A stretch of 64,000 nt of DNA. It comes from Eutreptiella sp. 'Long Island Sound 2002'. Taxonomy: Eukaryota > Euglenozoa > Euglenophyceae > Eutreptiales > Eutreptiaceae. Location of the stretch: the NCBI GenBank assembly GCA_964036045.1, contig OZ038380.1:186880298-186944297 (forward strand), in the 5' to 3' direction. Below, in pieces: positions 10,218-22,300 of this stretch. The stretch's first letter is position 1. Each line of letters opens with the position of its first letter. Made by a program: the position numbers and the translations under genes. The notes below the pieces were generated by a model that saw only the letters and a list, made by a program, of their open reading frames with translations, searched no databases and was not told the DNA's origin.

Positions 10218-11363
10218 ATGTATGCACCCACCAGCTCTCCTGGGGCCTTCTACGGTCCGCCGTCCAGTCTACCGCCGCTGCCCGGTGCTGCACCTCCGGT
10301 GGTCACCGAGCCGGTGTACAACTACGCTCCCATGGAAACGGCTGCAGTGGCATCCACCAAGAAGTTGAAGGTTGTGGCTGGCGTATTGGGTCTCCTCAGT
10401 GTTCTACTCCTTGCGGCCACCATCACTCTCGGCGTCTTGTATGGCACCAAAGGAGGTGAAACAACAGTGACTGTTGCGCCAACCACCGGTCCACCATCTG
10501 GGACGAACCCGTGCAGTGGGACGGACCCCGGGTTTTCCTCCATTGATTGCTTTGATTCAAGTGGTAACGTACAAGCCCTCGAGCAAGCTGGTGCAAATGT
10601 GACCTCCGGTTACCAGGGCTCTTTCAATGCCAGTGGCCGTACACCGATTACGACACCTTTGTATGCGGCTGGCCTGTGTCCAGTCAACGTCCACTGGCAT
10701 CTTGGAACTGAGCACTATTCAGCGGGCCAGTATGACGAAACTGGAAGTGGACCCAGTACCACAGTTTCCTCAGAGCAGATGGGTTACCAGTGCACGTCCT
10801 ATGACTCGACTGACTCGAAGTTCACCACGGCATACAACTGGCAGAACTGCGTGAATATGCAGGTAGGTCAGACTTACGAGGTTCACTGGCCGAGTTCTGC
10901 TGCTGGAGCGTGTGGTACACTCAACCAGTACCAGACTCCTTTCGCAGATGGCGTGTTCTGCAATTGGGCAACAGTTGGGAATACAACCTACGAACAAATT
11001 GGTGTGCAGGCCCAGGTTTTCATTGTGGTCAACGATGAAAGTTACTACTACCCCAACCTCATCCGCGGAATGATCGTTGATGCCACCAGCGGACATGGCT
11101 CAGACATGGCCCTCTACACGGGATCCACCACTGGCTCATCCAAAAGTAACACAGTTTGCTCCCAGTACGCTCCCATCACATGGCAGGTTGACCGCAAGTG
11201 CTGGCCCATCTCTGCCTCATCCTTCGACAAGATGTGTGCTGATATGAAAGCAGAGCGTGATGATATGTCTTCGGACCTCTATCCCCATGGCTCTCGTGTG
11301 CTAGTTGCTAATGCTTTGGCAGCAAATAATCAAGTCAGTGCCGACTTTACAACCTACCCGTAG
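10218..11363 (+). CDS. Delta-class carbonic anhydrase, membrane anchored (copy 2)
   Basis: Same 381-residue protein as copy 1 except Val for Ile at residue 62, inside the membrane segment. The zinc-ligand cluster, cysteines and glycosylation sites are unchanged. The ATG at 10218 is conserved in all three copies. An upstream in-frame extension reaches into the retroposed insert and starts at 9849, but it is absent from copy 1. The insert lies ~215 bp upstream of the ATG, so copies 2 and 3 may have a different 5' UTR or promoter from copy 1. Confidence 0.9.
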   Translation: MYAPTSSPGAFYGPPSSLPPLPGAAPPVVTEPVYNYAPMETAAVASTKKLKVVAGVLGLLSVLLLAATITLGVLYGTKGGETTVTVAPTTGPPSGTNPCSGTDPGFSSIDCFDSSGNVQALEQAGANVTSGYQGSFNASGRTPITTPLYAAGLCPVNVHWHLGTEHYSAGQYDETGSGPSTTVSSEQMGYQCTSYDSTDSKFTTAYNWQNCVNMQVGQTYEVHWPSSAAGACGTLNQYQTPFADGVFCNWATVGNTTYEQIGVQAQVFIVVNDESYYYPNLIRGMIVDATSGHGSDMALYTGSTTGSSKSNTVCSQYAPITWQVDRKCWPISASSFDKMCADMKAERDDMSSDLYPHGSRVLVANALAANNQVSADFTTYP

Positions 11364-11397
11364 CTTCTCAAATTTGTAATTTCAAGCTTCATATATT

Positions 11398-11707
11398 CCT
11401 CTCAGTATGCTCCCAGCACTGGCCATCAACACTTGGCAGGGTGACCGCAAGTGCTGGGCCATCTCTGCCTCATGTTTTGACAAGATCTGTGCTGATATGA
11501 CAGTAAACAACACCGTTTGCTCTTTGTACGCTCCCATTATGTGGCAAGTTGACGGCAAAGTGCCACCTTATCTCTGCCTCATCGTTCGACAAACTGTGTG
11601 GTGGTATGAAAGCCCAGTCTGATGACATGACCTCTGACCTCTCCCCCGGGGGCTCTCGTCAGATAGACATTCACCCGTTGGCAGCAAGTATTACGACTTC
11701 ACTTTAG
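11398..11707 (+). pseudogene. Decayed C-terminal repeats after copy 2
   Basis: Same double partial copy of the carbonic anhydrase C-terminus as at 3261-3570. It differs by one visible base (cagatagac for cagatagtc) and is identical to the one after copy 3. Confidence 0.8.
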
Positions 11708-12109
11708 AGGGCAGGCTCTCACTCCGTCTTGATTTCCACACCAGGGTGATTGGAACCTCAAGAACTTCCGGCAGTATATTGTTTGACAATGTGGTCTGGT
11801 AGCGTGTTTTGACAGGCACGCCGCAACCCCTGCAGGGCACAGACCCATCCCATTGTACATGCTTATTATATGAGTATATCCATTGATGGTAGGCTGGCAC
11901 TCCGTTGGATGCTCTCCCAACATTTGGCGATGGCATTTTTGGAAGTGTGAAGTGTTTGGTTGCTCACTTGTTTGCTAGTTAACTGCCCAGCACAGAACAT
12001 TGAAAGAGAGACCAATATTGTCCGGTTACCGGTGGCAATTTTAGGAAATCTGTACCGACGTGCATGCGATATGCTTCTGTCCGTCGCTTGGAAGTTTTCG
12101 AAAACCCTT

Positions 12110-12235
12110 GGAAAGATGCTCGGAAGTTTTGGCAGCCAGATCGGCCCCCCAAAACGCAACCGATATCGGTAGGAATGTTCCATGGGCTTCCCAGCCGACC
12201 GTGCCGGGGGAGCTCGGAAGAAATTTTTTAGCCTG
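12110..12235 (+). repeat. Dispersed repeat R1, copy A
   Basis: About 120 bp, from aaagatgctcggaagttttg to cggaagaaattt, matched almost exactly at 22178-22295. The two copies sit outside units 2 and 3 in different relative positions, so they moved independently of the carbonic anhydrase duplication. Confidence 0.8.
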
Positions 12236-12242
12236 AACGTAG

Positions 12243-12515
12243 TGGAACTTTGGTTGCATGCTTGGTGCCTACCTTGCCTGCAAGATGCCATGGAGAACAG
12301 TACGTTGAAGCTAATGTTTGTCTACCCTTTGTTTGCTTTGCCTACAAAATTGCATGGAGAACACTGTGCTCAAGCTTATGACTGCTTCCCCTTTGAGCTC
12401 CTTTGTGAATTTGCACTTTTGGTTTTGACATGTGCAATTGCAGTTTGATCCTTGGTGCCTGCTTTGCCTACAAACTTGCATGGAGAACACTGTACTCAAG
12501 CTTATGACTGTTTGC
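12243..12515 (+). repeat. Short imperfect tandem duplication
   Basis: Three related blocks contain tgcctacaaacttgcatgg-type sequence followed by agaacactg and caagcttatgactg (near 12265, 12340 and 12470). No coding frame is supported. Confidence 0.6.
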
Positions 12516-12803
12516 CCTTTGTGTCTTGTGAAGCTTTGTGCCTGCTTTTGTGGTTTTCTTTTTGCGTGTGTGTCAGCTATGGGTATAGTAACCCAATAGG
12601 CTATCAGACTTCAGACTTCAGACTTTTATGGACCATCACCCCCAACCCCCAACCCCCCAAGCCCCCCATGATAGGCCTTTGCCCCCCCCCCCCCAAAATA
12701 TCAGACATGCGCTGTGCCCCCCATATCAGACTTGCCCCCCCCCCCTTTTCTCTTGCCCAATTCTGCACCTTGCTTCCTTGACCCGTACCTGAATGGCTGT
12801 ACT

Positions 12804-13090
12804 GAAATAAGGGGAGGCCCCCCGATCCCTGGACCTCTGCCTACAAGGGGCGGAGGAATTTTGATCTGCCAGAGCGGGAATGAAATAAGGGGCGGCCCCC
12901 CGGTCCCGGGTCCTCCGCCCATGCAGGGTGGAACGACCTTGATATGCCGATGCAGTTTTGAAATAAGGGGTGGCCCCCCGGTCCCTGGTCTTCCGCCCAG
13001 GCAGGGTGGAAAGACATTGATGCACCGATACAGTTCTGAAATAAGGGGTGGCCCCCCCGTCCCTGCCTCTGCCATGCAGGGCGACCTCGG
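12804..13090 (+). repeat. ~73-bp minisatellite, four copies
   Basis: Four units, each starting with gaaataaggg followed by a gg(c/t)ggcccccc block and a ccgcccatgcaggg-type block. The units differ by several substitutions. Apparent long frames on both strands arise from this repetition. Confidence 0.8.
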
Positions 13091-13321
13091 AACGGTCCCG
13101 AGACGATAGTGAGTCAAGGGGAGGCCCCCCGGAGACGAATTTGTTTGGAACCAAGGGGGGGCGCCATCCCCCTCAGGCCCCAGATGTGTATGTATCAAGT
13201 AATGTACGTACGTTACTGAAAGAACCACAGTATTGTATAATGTACGCCTCCGGCCAACAGCCAGGGAGGGCCGGAGGTCCGGGTAAAAGCCCCGGACCCC
13301 CCAACGCACACACGCATTAAA

Positions 13322-13411
13322 GGGTAGGCCACGCGAAGTGCGCACGGTAAACCTTGTTTAGGCTACCCAGGGGCTCCTCGGTACGTTCTTTAAGAGAACC
13401 TGAGGAGTCCC
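13322..13411 (+). other. Two adjacent stem-loops
   Basis: The first arm pair is gggtaggcc (13322) with ggctaccc (ending ~13368), imperfect by one bulge. The second is ggggctcctc (13370-13379) with gaggagtccc (13402-13411), a 10-bp stem with one G-U pair, enclosing a smaller gttct/agaac stem. Could be a structured RNA or a transposon end. I recognise no RNA family. Confidence 0.4.
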
Positions 13412-14100
13412 TTAACGCTTGCTTGCTTGACAAGGGTAGCTGGACTTCCAGCGTGTTTGCGGACAGTGTATTATAGGTCACACTGAGAAGGGTATAATAC
13501 CTGGAGTGTGGCTTGGTTCCTCCGCCGCAAACGCCCTTTCATTTGCCTTTGTTTTACAGGTGGGCAGGTAGGGTGATTGGTGCAGCAGCATTTTTTTATG
13601 CCCTGCTAAACAAGGGCGCAGATCACACAAACAAGTAACTCCGCTCCGCCTGTGGCAGAGCAGGGAGTCCGACTTCATCGACATCTGCGCCTTGCACGCG
13701 AGAGCACTCCTTCCCTCCAAGCCCTAGTAGGGGAAACGCGTTGTGGCGTCCCCTGTTAGGCCACAGTTGCTTAGCAGCGCTGTGTTCTCTTGTCATTTCA
13801 CAGGAGGGTCGCTAGGACCCACGAGATCTTTGACTTCGCAACGCCCAGTAGAGTGTGCGTGTAGGAGTGGTAGTCCTGCGTGGGGGCTTGAGCCAGTTGC
13901 CCCAGTGCTCGCCCACCAGGATGGTGCCACTGTAGGGTGTGTAGGACCTGTAGTGCGTGTGTCACTGTCCCACCCGTTTCCTGCAATTTTAGCAGGGTTG
14001 GTGGGCTGTGGCAGTGGTTAGGTCAGTGTTTTTGGCCACATAGCAAAACGGCGTTTTCATGCCTTCATAGCTTTTGGCCACCCCTCCCTGTAGTAGACAG
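13412..14100. other. Intergenic, no gene seen
   Basis: Mixed-composition sequence up to the start of the satellite, with no supported coding frame or repeat. Confidence 0.5.
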
Positions 14101-14101
14101 A

Positions 14102-17100
14102 TAGACATCCGCCCCCCTACAGGGGCCCACTGTTTCAGATTTTTACAACTAGGGGCTCTATGTAAAGCCCCAACCACCAGCTTTCACCACAATTTTGTTT
14201 TGTGGAATTTTACCACACCATCACAGAATTAGAAGGCTCCAAAGTGAGCTCGACTATCCGCCCCCCTACAGGGGCCCACTGTTTCAGATTTTTACAACTA
14301 GGGGCTCTATGTAAAGCCCCAACCACCAGCTTTCACCGCAACTTTGTTTTGTGGAATTTTACCACACCATCACAGAATTAGAAGGCTCCAAAGTGAGCTC
14401 GACTATCCGCCCCCCTACAGGGGCCCACTGTTTCAGATTTTCACAACTAGGGGCTCTATGTAAAGCCCCAACCTTCAGCTTTCACCACAACTTTGTTTTG
14501 TGGAATTTTACCACACCATCACAGAATTAGAAGGCTCCAAAGTGAGCTCGACTATCCGCCCCCCTACAGGGGCCCACTGTTTCAGATTTTTACAACTAGG
14601 GGCTCTATGTAAAGCCCCAACCACCAGCTTTCACCGCAACTTTGTTTTGTGGAATTTTACCACACCATCACAGATTTAGAAGGCTCCAAAGTGAGCTCGA
14701 CTATCCGCCCCCCTATAGGGGCCCACTGTTTCAGATTTTCACAACTAGGGGCTCTATGTAAAGCCCCAACCACCATCTTTCACCACAACTTTGTTTTGTG
14801 GAATTTTACCACACCATCACAGAATTAGAAGGCTCCAAAGTGAGCTCGACTATCCGCCCCCCTACAGGGGCCCACTGTTTCAGATTTTTACAACTAGGGG
14901 CTCTATGTAAAGCCCCAACCACCAGCTTTCACCACAACTTTGTTTTGTGGAACTTTACCACACCATCACAGATTTAGAAGGCTCCAAAGTGAGCTCGACT
15001 ATCCGCCCCCCTACAGGGGCCCACTGTTTCAGATTTTTACAACTAGGGGCTCTATGTAAAGCCCCAATCAGCAGCTTTCACCACAACCTTGTTTTGTGGA
15101 ACTTTACCACACCCTCACAGATTTAGAAGGCTCCAAAGTGAGCTCGACTATCCGCCCCCCTACAGGGGCCCACTGTTTCAGATTTTTACAACTAGGGGCT
15201 CTATGTAAAGCCCCAACCTCCAGCTTTCACCACAACTTTGTTTTGTGGAATTTTACCACACCATCACAGAATTAGAAGGCTCCAAAGTGAGCTCGACTAT
15301 CCGCCCCCCTACAGGGGCCCACTGTTTCAGATTTTTACAACTAGGGGCTCTATGTAAAGCCCCAACCACCATCTTTCACCACAACTTTGTTTTGTGGAAC
15401 TTTACCACACCATCACAGAATTAGAAGGCTCCAAAGTGAGCTCGACTATCCGCCCCCCTACAGGGGCCCACTGTTTCAGATTTTTACAACTAGGGGCTCT
15501 ATGTAAAGCCCCAACCACCAGCTTTCACCGCAACTTTGTTTTGTGGAATTTTACCACACCATCACAGAATTAGAAGGCTCCAAAGTGAGCTCGACTATCC
15601 GCCCCCCTACAGGGGCCCACTGTTTCAGATTTTCACAACTAGGGGCTCTATGTAAAGCCCCAACCTTCAGCTTTCACCACAACTTTGTTTTGTGGAATTT
15701 TACCACACCATCACAGAATTAGAAGGCTCCAAAGTGAGCTCGACTATCCGCCCCCCTACAGGGGCCCACTGTTTCAGATTTTTACAACTAGGGGCTCTAT
15801 GTAAAGCCCCAACCACCAGCTTTCACCGCAACTTTGTTTTGTGGAATTTTACCACACCATCACAGATTTAGAAGGCTCCAAAGTGAGCTCGACTATCCGC
15901 CCCCCTATGGGGGCCCACTGTTTCAGATTTTCACAACTAGGGGCTCTATGTAAAGCCCCAACCACCATCTTTCACCACAACTTTGTTTTGTGGAATTTTA
16001 CCACACCATCACAGAATTAGAAGGCTCCAAAGTGAGCTCGACTATCCGCCCCCCTACAGGGGCCCACTGTTTCAGATTTTTACAACTAGGGGCTCTATGT
16101 AAAGCCCCAACCTCCAGCTTTCACCACAACTTTGTTTTGTGGAATTTTACCACACCATCACAGATTTAGAAGGCTCCAAAGTGAGCTCGACTATCCGCCC
16201 CCCTACAGGGGCCCACTGTTTCAGATTTTTACAACTAGGGGCTCTATGTAAAGCCCCAATCAGCAGCTTTCACCACAACCTTGTTTTGTGGAACTTTACC
16301 ACACCCTCACAGATTTAGAAGGCTCCAAAGTGAGCTCGACTATCCGCCCCCCTACAGGGGCCCACTGTTTCAGATTTTTACAACTAGGGGCTCTATGTAA
16401 AGCCCCAACCACCAGCTTTCACCACAACTTTGTTTTGTGGAATTTTACCACACCATCACAGAATTAGAAGGCTCCAAAGTGAGCTCGACTATCCGCCCCC
16501 CTACAGGGGCCCACTGTTTCAGATTTTTACAACTAGGGGCTCTATGTAAAGCCCCAACCACCATCTTTCACCACAACTTTGTTTTGTGGAATTTTACCAC
16601 ACCATCACAGAATTAGAAGGCTCCAAAGTGAGCTCGACTATCCGCCCCCCTACAGGGGCCCACTGTTTCAGATTTTTACAACTAGGGGCTCTATGTAAAG
16701 CCCCAACCTCCAGCTTTCACCACAACTTTGTTTTGTGGAATTTTACCACACCATCACAGAATTAGAAGGCTCCAAAGTGAGCTCGACTATCCGCCCCCCT
16801 ACAGGGGCCCACTGTTTCAGATTTTTACAACTAGGGGCTCTATGTAAAGCCCCAACCACCAGCTTTCACCACAATTTTGTTTTGTGGAATTTTACCACAC
16901 CATCACAGAATTAGAAGGCTCCAAAGTGAGCTCGACTATCCGCCCCCCTACAGGGGCCCACTGTTTCAGATTTTCACAACTAGGGGCTCTATGTAAAGCC
17001 CCAACCACCAGCTTTCACCACAACTTTGTTTTGTGGAACTTTACCACACCATCACAGAATTAGAAGGCTCCAAAGTGAGCTCGACTATCCGCCCCCCTAC

Positions 17101-20100
17101 AGGGGCCCACTGTTTCAGATTTTCACAACTAGGGGCTCTATGTAAAGCCCCAACCTCCAGCTTTCACCACAACTTTGTTTTGTGGAATTTTACCACACCA
17201 TCACAGAATTAGAAGGCTCCAAAGTGAGCTCGACTATCCGCCCCCCTACAGGGGCCCACTGTTTCAGATTTTTACAACTAGGGGCTCTATGTAAAGCCCC
17301 AACCACCAGCTTTCACCGCAACTTTGTTTTGTGGAACTTTACCACACCATCACAGATTTAGAAGGCTCCAAAGTGAGCTCGACTATCCGCCCCCCTACAG
17401 GGGCCCACTGTTTCAGATTTTCACAACTAGGGGCTCTATGTAAAGCCCCAACCACCAGCTTTCACCACAACCTTGTTTTGTGGAACTTTACCACACCCTC
17501 ACAGATTTAGAAGGCTCCAAAGTGAGCTCGACTATCCGCCCCCCTACAGGGGCCCACTGTTTCAGATTTTTACAACTAGGGGCTCTATGTAAAGCCCCAA
17601 CCACCAGCTTTCACCACAACTTTGTTTTGTGGAATTTTACCACACCATCACAGAATTAGAAGGCTCCAAAGTGAGCTCGACTATCCGCCCCCCTACAGGG
17701 GCCCACTGTTTCAGATTTTCACAACTAGGGGCTCTATGTAAAGCCCCAACCACCAGCTTTCACCACAACCTTGTTTTGTGGAATTTTACCACACCATCAC
17801 AGATTTAGAAGGCTCCAAAGTGAGCTCGACTATCCGCCCCCCTACAGGGGCCCACTGTTTCAGATTTTCACAACGAGGGGCTCTATGTAAAGCCCCAATC
17901 AGCAGCTTTCACCACAACTTTGTTTTGTGGAACTTTACCACACCATCACAGAATTAGAAGGCTCCAAAGTGAGCTCGACTATCCGCCCCCCTACAGGGGC
18001 CCACTGTTTCAGATTTTCACAACTAGGGGCTCTATGTAAAGCCCCAACCACCAGCTTTCACCACAACTTTGTTTTGTGGAATTTTACCACACCATCACAG
18101 ATTTAGAAGGCTCCAAAGTGAGCTCGACTATCCGCCCCCCTACAGGGGCCCACTGTTTCAGATTTTCACAACGAGGGGCTCTATGTAAAGCCCCAATCAG
18201 CAGCTTTCACCACAACTTTGTTTTGTGGAATTTTACCACACCATCACAGAATTAGAAGGCTCCAAAGTGAGCTCGACTATCCGCCCCCCTACAGGGGCCC
18301 ACTGTTTCAGATTTTCACAACTAGGGGCTCTATGTAAAGCCCCAACCACCAGCTTTCACCACAACTTTGTTTTGTGGAATTTTACCACACCATCACAGAT
18401 TTAGAAGGCTCCAAAGTGAGCTCGACTATCCGCCCCCCTACAGGGGCCCACTGTTTCAGATTTTCACAACGAGGGGCTCTATGTAAAGCCCCAATCAGCA
18501 GCTTTCACCACAACTTTGTTTTGTGGAACTTTACCACACCATCACAGAATTAGAAGGCTCCAAAGTGAGCTCGACTATCCGCCCCCCTACAGGGGCCCAC
18601 TGTTTCAGATTTTCACAACTAGGGGCTCTATGTAAAGCCCCAACCACCAGCTTTCACCACAACTTTGTTTTGTGGAATTTTACCACACCATCACAGATTT
18701 AGAAGGCTCCAAAGTGAGCTCGACTATCCGCCCCCCTACAGGGGCCCACTGTTTCAGATTTTCACAACGAGGGGCTCTATGTAAAGCCCCAATCAGCAGC
18801 TTTCACCACAACTTTGTTTTGTGGAATTTTACCACACCATCACAGAATTAGAAGGCTCCAAAGTGAGCTCGACTATCCGCCCCCCTACAGGGGCCCACTG
18901 TTTCAGATTTTCACAACTAGGGGCTCTATGTAAAGCCCCAACCACCAGCTTTCACCACAACTTTGTTTTGTGGAATTTTACCACACCATCACAGAATTAG
19001 AAGGCTCCAAAGTGAGCTCGACTATCCGCCCCCCTACAGGGGCCCACTGTTTCAGATTTTTACAACTAGGGGCTCTATGTAAAGCCCCAACCACCAGCTT
19101 TCACCACAATTTTGTTTTGTGGAATTTTACCACACCATCACAGAATTAGAAGGCTCCAAAGTGAGCTCGACTATCCGCCCCCCTACAGGGGCCCACTGTT
19201 TCAGATTTTTACAACTAGGGGCTCTATGTAAAGCCCCAACCACCAGCTTTCACCGCAACTTTGTTTTGTGGAATTTTACCACACCATCACAGAATTAGAA
19301 GGCTCCAAAGTGAGCTCGACTATCCGCCCCCCTACAGGGGCCCACTGTTTCAGATTTTCACAACTAGGGGCTCTATGTAAAGCCCCAACCTTCAGCTTTC
19401 ACCACAACTTTGTTTTGTGGAATTTTACCACACCATCACAGAATTAGAAGGCTCCAAAGTGAGCTCGACTATCCGCCCCCCTACAGGGGCCCACTGTTTC
19501 AGATTTTTACAACTAGGGGCTCTATGTAAAGCCCCAACCACCAGCTTTCACCGCAACTTTGTTTTGTGGAACTTTACCACACCATCACAGAATTAGAAGG
19601 CTCCAAAGTGAGCTCGACTATCCGCCCCCCTACAGGGGCTCACTGTTTCAGATTTTCACAACTAGGGGCTCTATGTAAAGCCCCAACCTCCAGCTTTCAC
19701 CACAACTTTGTTTTGTGGAATTTTACCACACCATCACAGAATTAGAAGGCTCCAAAGTGAGCTCGACTATCCGCCCCCCTACAGGGGCCCACTGTTTCAG
19801 ATTTTTACAACTAGGGGCTCTATGTAAAGCCCCAACCACCAGCTTTCACCGCAACTTTGTTTTGTGGAATTTTACCACACCATCACAGATTTAGAAGGCT
19901 CCAAAGTGAGCTCGACTATCCGCCCCCCTACAGGGGCCCACTGTTTCAGATTTTTACAACTAGGGGCTCTATGTAAAGCCCCAATCAGCAGCTTTCACCA
20001 CAACTTTGTTTTGTGGAACTTTACCACACCCTCACAGATTTAGAAGGCTCCAAAGTGAGCTCGACTATCCGCCCCCCTACAGGGGCCCACTGTTTCAGAT

Positions 20101-21112
20101 TTTTACAACTAGGGGCTCTATGTAAAGCCCCAACCACCAGCTTTCACCACAACTTTGTTTTGTGGAATTTTACCACACCATCACAGAATTAGAAGGCTCC
20201 AAAGTGAGCTCGACTATCCGCCCCCCTACAGGGGCCCACTGTTTCAGATTTTCACAACTAGGGGCTCTATGTAAAGCCCCAACCACCAGCTTTCACCACA
20301 ACTTTGTTTTGTGGAATTTTACCACACCATCACAGATTTAGAAGGCTCCAAAGTGAGCTCGACTATCCGCCCCCCTACAGGGGCCCACTGTTTCAGATTT
20401 TCACAACGAGGGGCTCTATGTAAAGCCCCAATCAGCAGCTTTCACCACAACTTTGTTTTGTGGAATTTTACCACACCATCACAGAATTAGAAGGCTCCAA
20501 AGTGAGCTCGACTATCCGCCCCCCTACAGGGGCCCACTGTTTCAGATTTTCACAACTAGGGGCTCTATGTAAAGCCCCAACCACCAGCTTTCACCACAAC
20601 TTTGTTTTGTGGAATTTTACCACACCATCACAGAATTAGAAGGCTCCAAAGTGAGCTCGACTATCCGCCCCCCTACAGGGGCCCACTGTTTCAGATTTTT
20701 ACAACTAGGGGCTCTATGTAAAGCCCCAACCACCAGCTTTCACCACAACTTTGTTTTGTGGAACTTTACCACACCATCACAGAATTAGAAGGCTCCAAAG
20801 TGAGCTCGACTATCCGCCCCCCTACAGGGGCCCACTGTTTCAGATTTTCACAACTAGGGGCTCTATGTAAAGCCCCAACCACCAGCTTTCACCACAACTT
20901 TGTTTTGTGGAACTTTACCACACCATCACAGAATTAGAAGGCTCCAAAGTGAGCTCGACTATCCGCCCCCCTACAGGGGCCCACTGTTTCAGATTTTCAC
21001 AACTAGGGGCTCTATGTAAAGCCCCAACCTCCAGCTTTCACCACAACTTTGTTTTGTGGAATTTTACCACACCATCACAGAATTAGAAGGCTCCAAAGTG
21101 AGCTCGACTATG
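14102..21112 (+). repeat. 149-bp satellite, 47 tandem units
   Basis: The anchor string gctcgacta recurs exactly every 149 bases: it starts near 14251 and again at 21105, which is 46 exact periods, with one unit before. There is no net indel in about 7 kb. Units vary at a few fixed sites (tttttac/ttttcac, aaccaccag/aatcagcag/aaccttcag, ggaattt/ggaactt, agaatt/agattt), so higher-order structure is visible. Units 2-7 recur as 10-15 at 1192 bp spacing, and a 298-bp dimer repeats four times at 17820-19015. Each unit holds the hairpins ggggct...agcccc and tgtgg...ccaca. No ORF persists through it. Confidence 0.98.
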
Positions 21113-22000
21113 CGCCCAACCCTCTCCCACCCTCTCCCAACCCTCTCCCACCCTCTCCCAACCCTCTCCCAGCCTCTCCCAACCCTCTCGCAACCCTCTC
21201 CCACCCTCTTCCAACCCTCTCTCAACCGTCTCCCAACCCTCTCCCACCCTCTCCCAACCCTCTGCCACTCTCTCCCAACCCTCTCCCAACCCTCCCCCAC
21301 TCTCTCCCACCCTCTCCCAACCCTCTCCCACCCTCTCCCAACCCTCTCCCACCCTCTCCCAACCCTCTCTCAACCGTCTCCCAACCCTCTCCCACCCTCT
21401 CCCAACCCTCTCCCACTCTCTCCCAACCCTCTCCCAACCCTCCCCCACTCTCTCCCACCCTCTCCCAACCCTCTCCCACCCTCTCCCAACCCTCTCCCAC
21501 CCTCTCCCAATCCTCTCCCACCCTCTCCCAACCCTCTCCCACCCTCTCCCAACCCTCTCCCACCCTCTCCCAACCCTCTCCCACCCTCTCCCAACCCTCT
21601 CCCAACCGTCTCCCACCCTCTCCCAACCCTCTCTCAACCGTCTCCCAACCCTCTCCCACCCTCTCCCAACCCTCTCCCACTCTCTCCCAACCCTCTCCCA
21701 ACCCTCCCCCACTCTCTCCCACCCTCTCCCAACCCTCTCCCAACCCTCTCCCAACCCTCTCCCACCCTCTCCCAATCCTCTCCCACCCTCTCCCAACCCT
21801 CTCCCACCCTCTCCCAACCCTCTCCCACCCTCTCCCAACCCTCTCCCACCCTCTCCCAACCCTCTCCCAACCGTCTCCCACCCTCTCCCAACCCTCTCTC
21901 AACCGTCTCCCAACCCTCTCCCACCCTCTCCCAACCCTCTCCCACTCTCTCCCAACCCTCTCCCAACCCTCCCCCACCCTCCCCCACCCTCTAACAATGG
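21113..22000 (+). repeat. C-rich (ccctctccca)n minisatellite
   Basis: Built from ccctctccca and accctctccca in alternation, starting exactly where the 149-bp satellite stops. A rarer variant, ctcaaccgtc, recurs at 21221, 21369, 21633 and 21899, giving a higher-order spacing of about 148, 264 and 266 bp. The strand asymmetry is extreme: almost no G on the plus strand for nearly 900 bases. Confidence 0.95.
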
Positions 22001-22177
22001 GGCAGGGTGTCTAATCTCAGTGGATTCCGGTAGCAGTAGAGGTGTTAAGTGAACCGTCATGCTTGCCTTTTTGTGTGTTTCTTTGCTGAGGTGTGGGATT
22101 TGGGAACCAAGAACGGTGTAGTTCATCGTACAAAAAACCGATGGAAAAACGCCTGGAAGTTTTTGACATCCCTCGGA

Positions 22178-22300
22178 AAGATGCTCGGAAGTTTTGGCAG
22201 CCAGATCGGCCCCCCAAAACGCAACCGATATCGGTAGGAATGTTCCATGGGCTTCCCAGCCGACCGTGCCGGGGGAGCTCGGAAGAAATTTTGGCTGGGA
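22178..22300 (+). repeat. Dispersed repeat R1, copy B
   Basis: Matches 12110-12235. The flanks on both sides differ from copy A. Confidence 0.8.

Larger units (their letters stand above)
8890..11981 (+). repeat. Carbonic anhydrase duplication unit 2
   Basis: Direct copy of unit 1, with a 526-bp retroposed insert. From about 8904 to 11981 it matches 22439-25516 (offset 13535) with no difference I could find. It ends at gctagttaactg, where copies 1 and 3 continue into the CCAACCGCCA minisatellite and this copy switches to unrelated sequence. Confidence 0.9.

Noticed and set aside
14102-21112. CRISPR array
   Set aside because: Units are 149 bp with no unique spacers and no cas-like genes, and the context is eukaryotic. 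It is a satellite.
21049-22014. Pro-rich 321- and 312-residue proteins
   Set aside because: Translation of the (ccctctccca)n tract. Long frames exist on both strands and in several registers.
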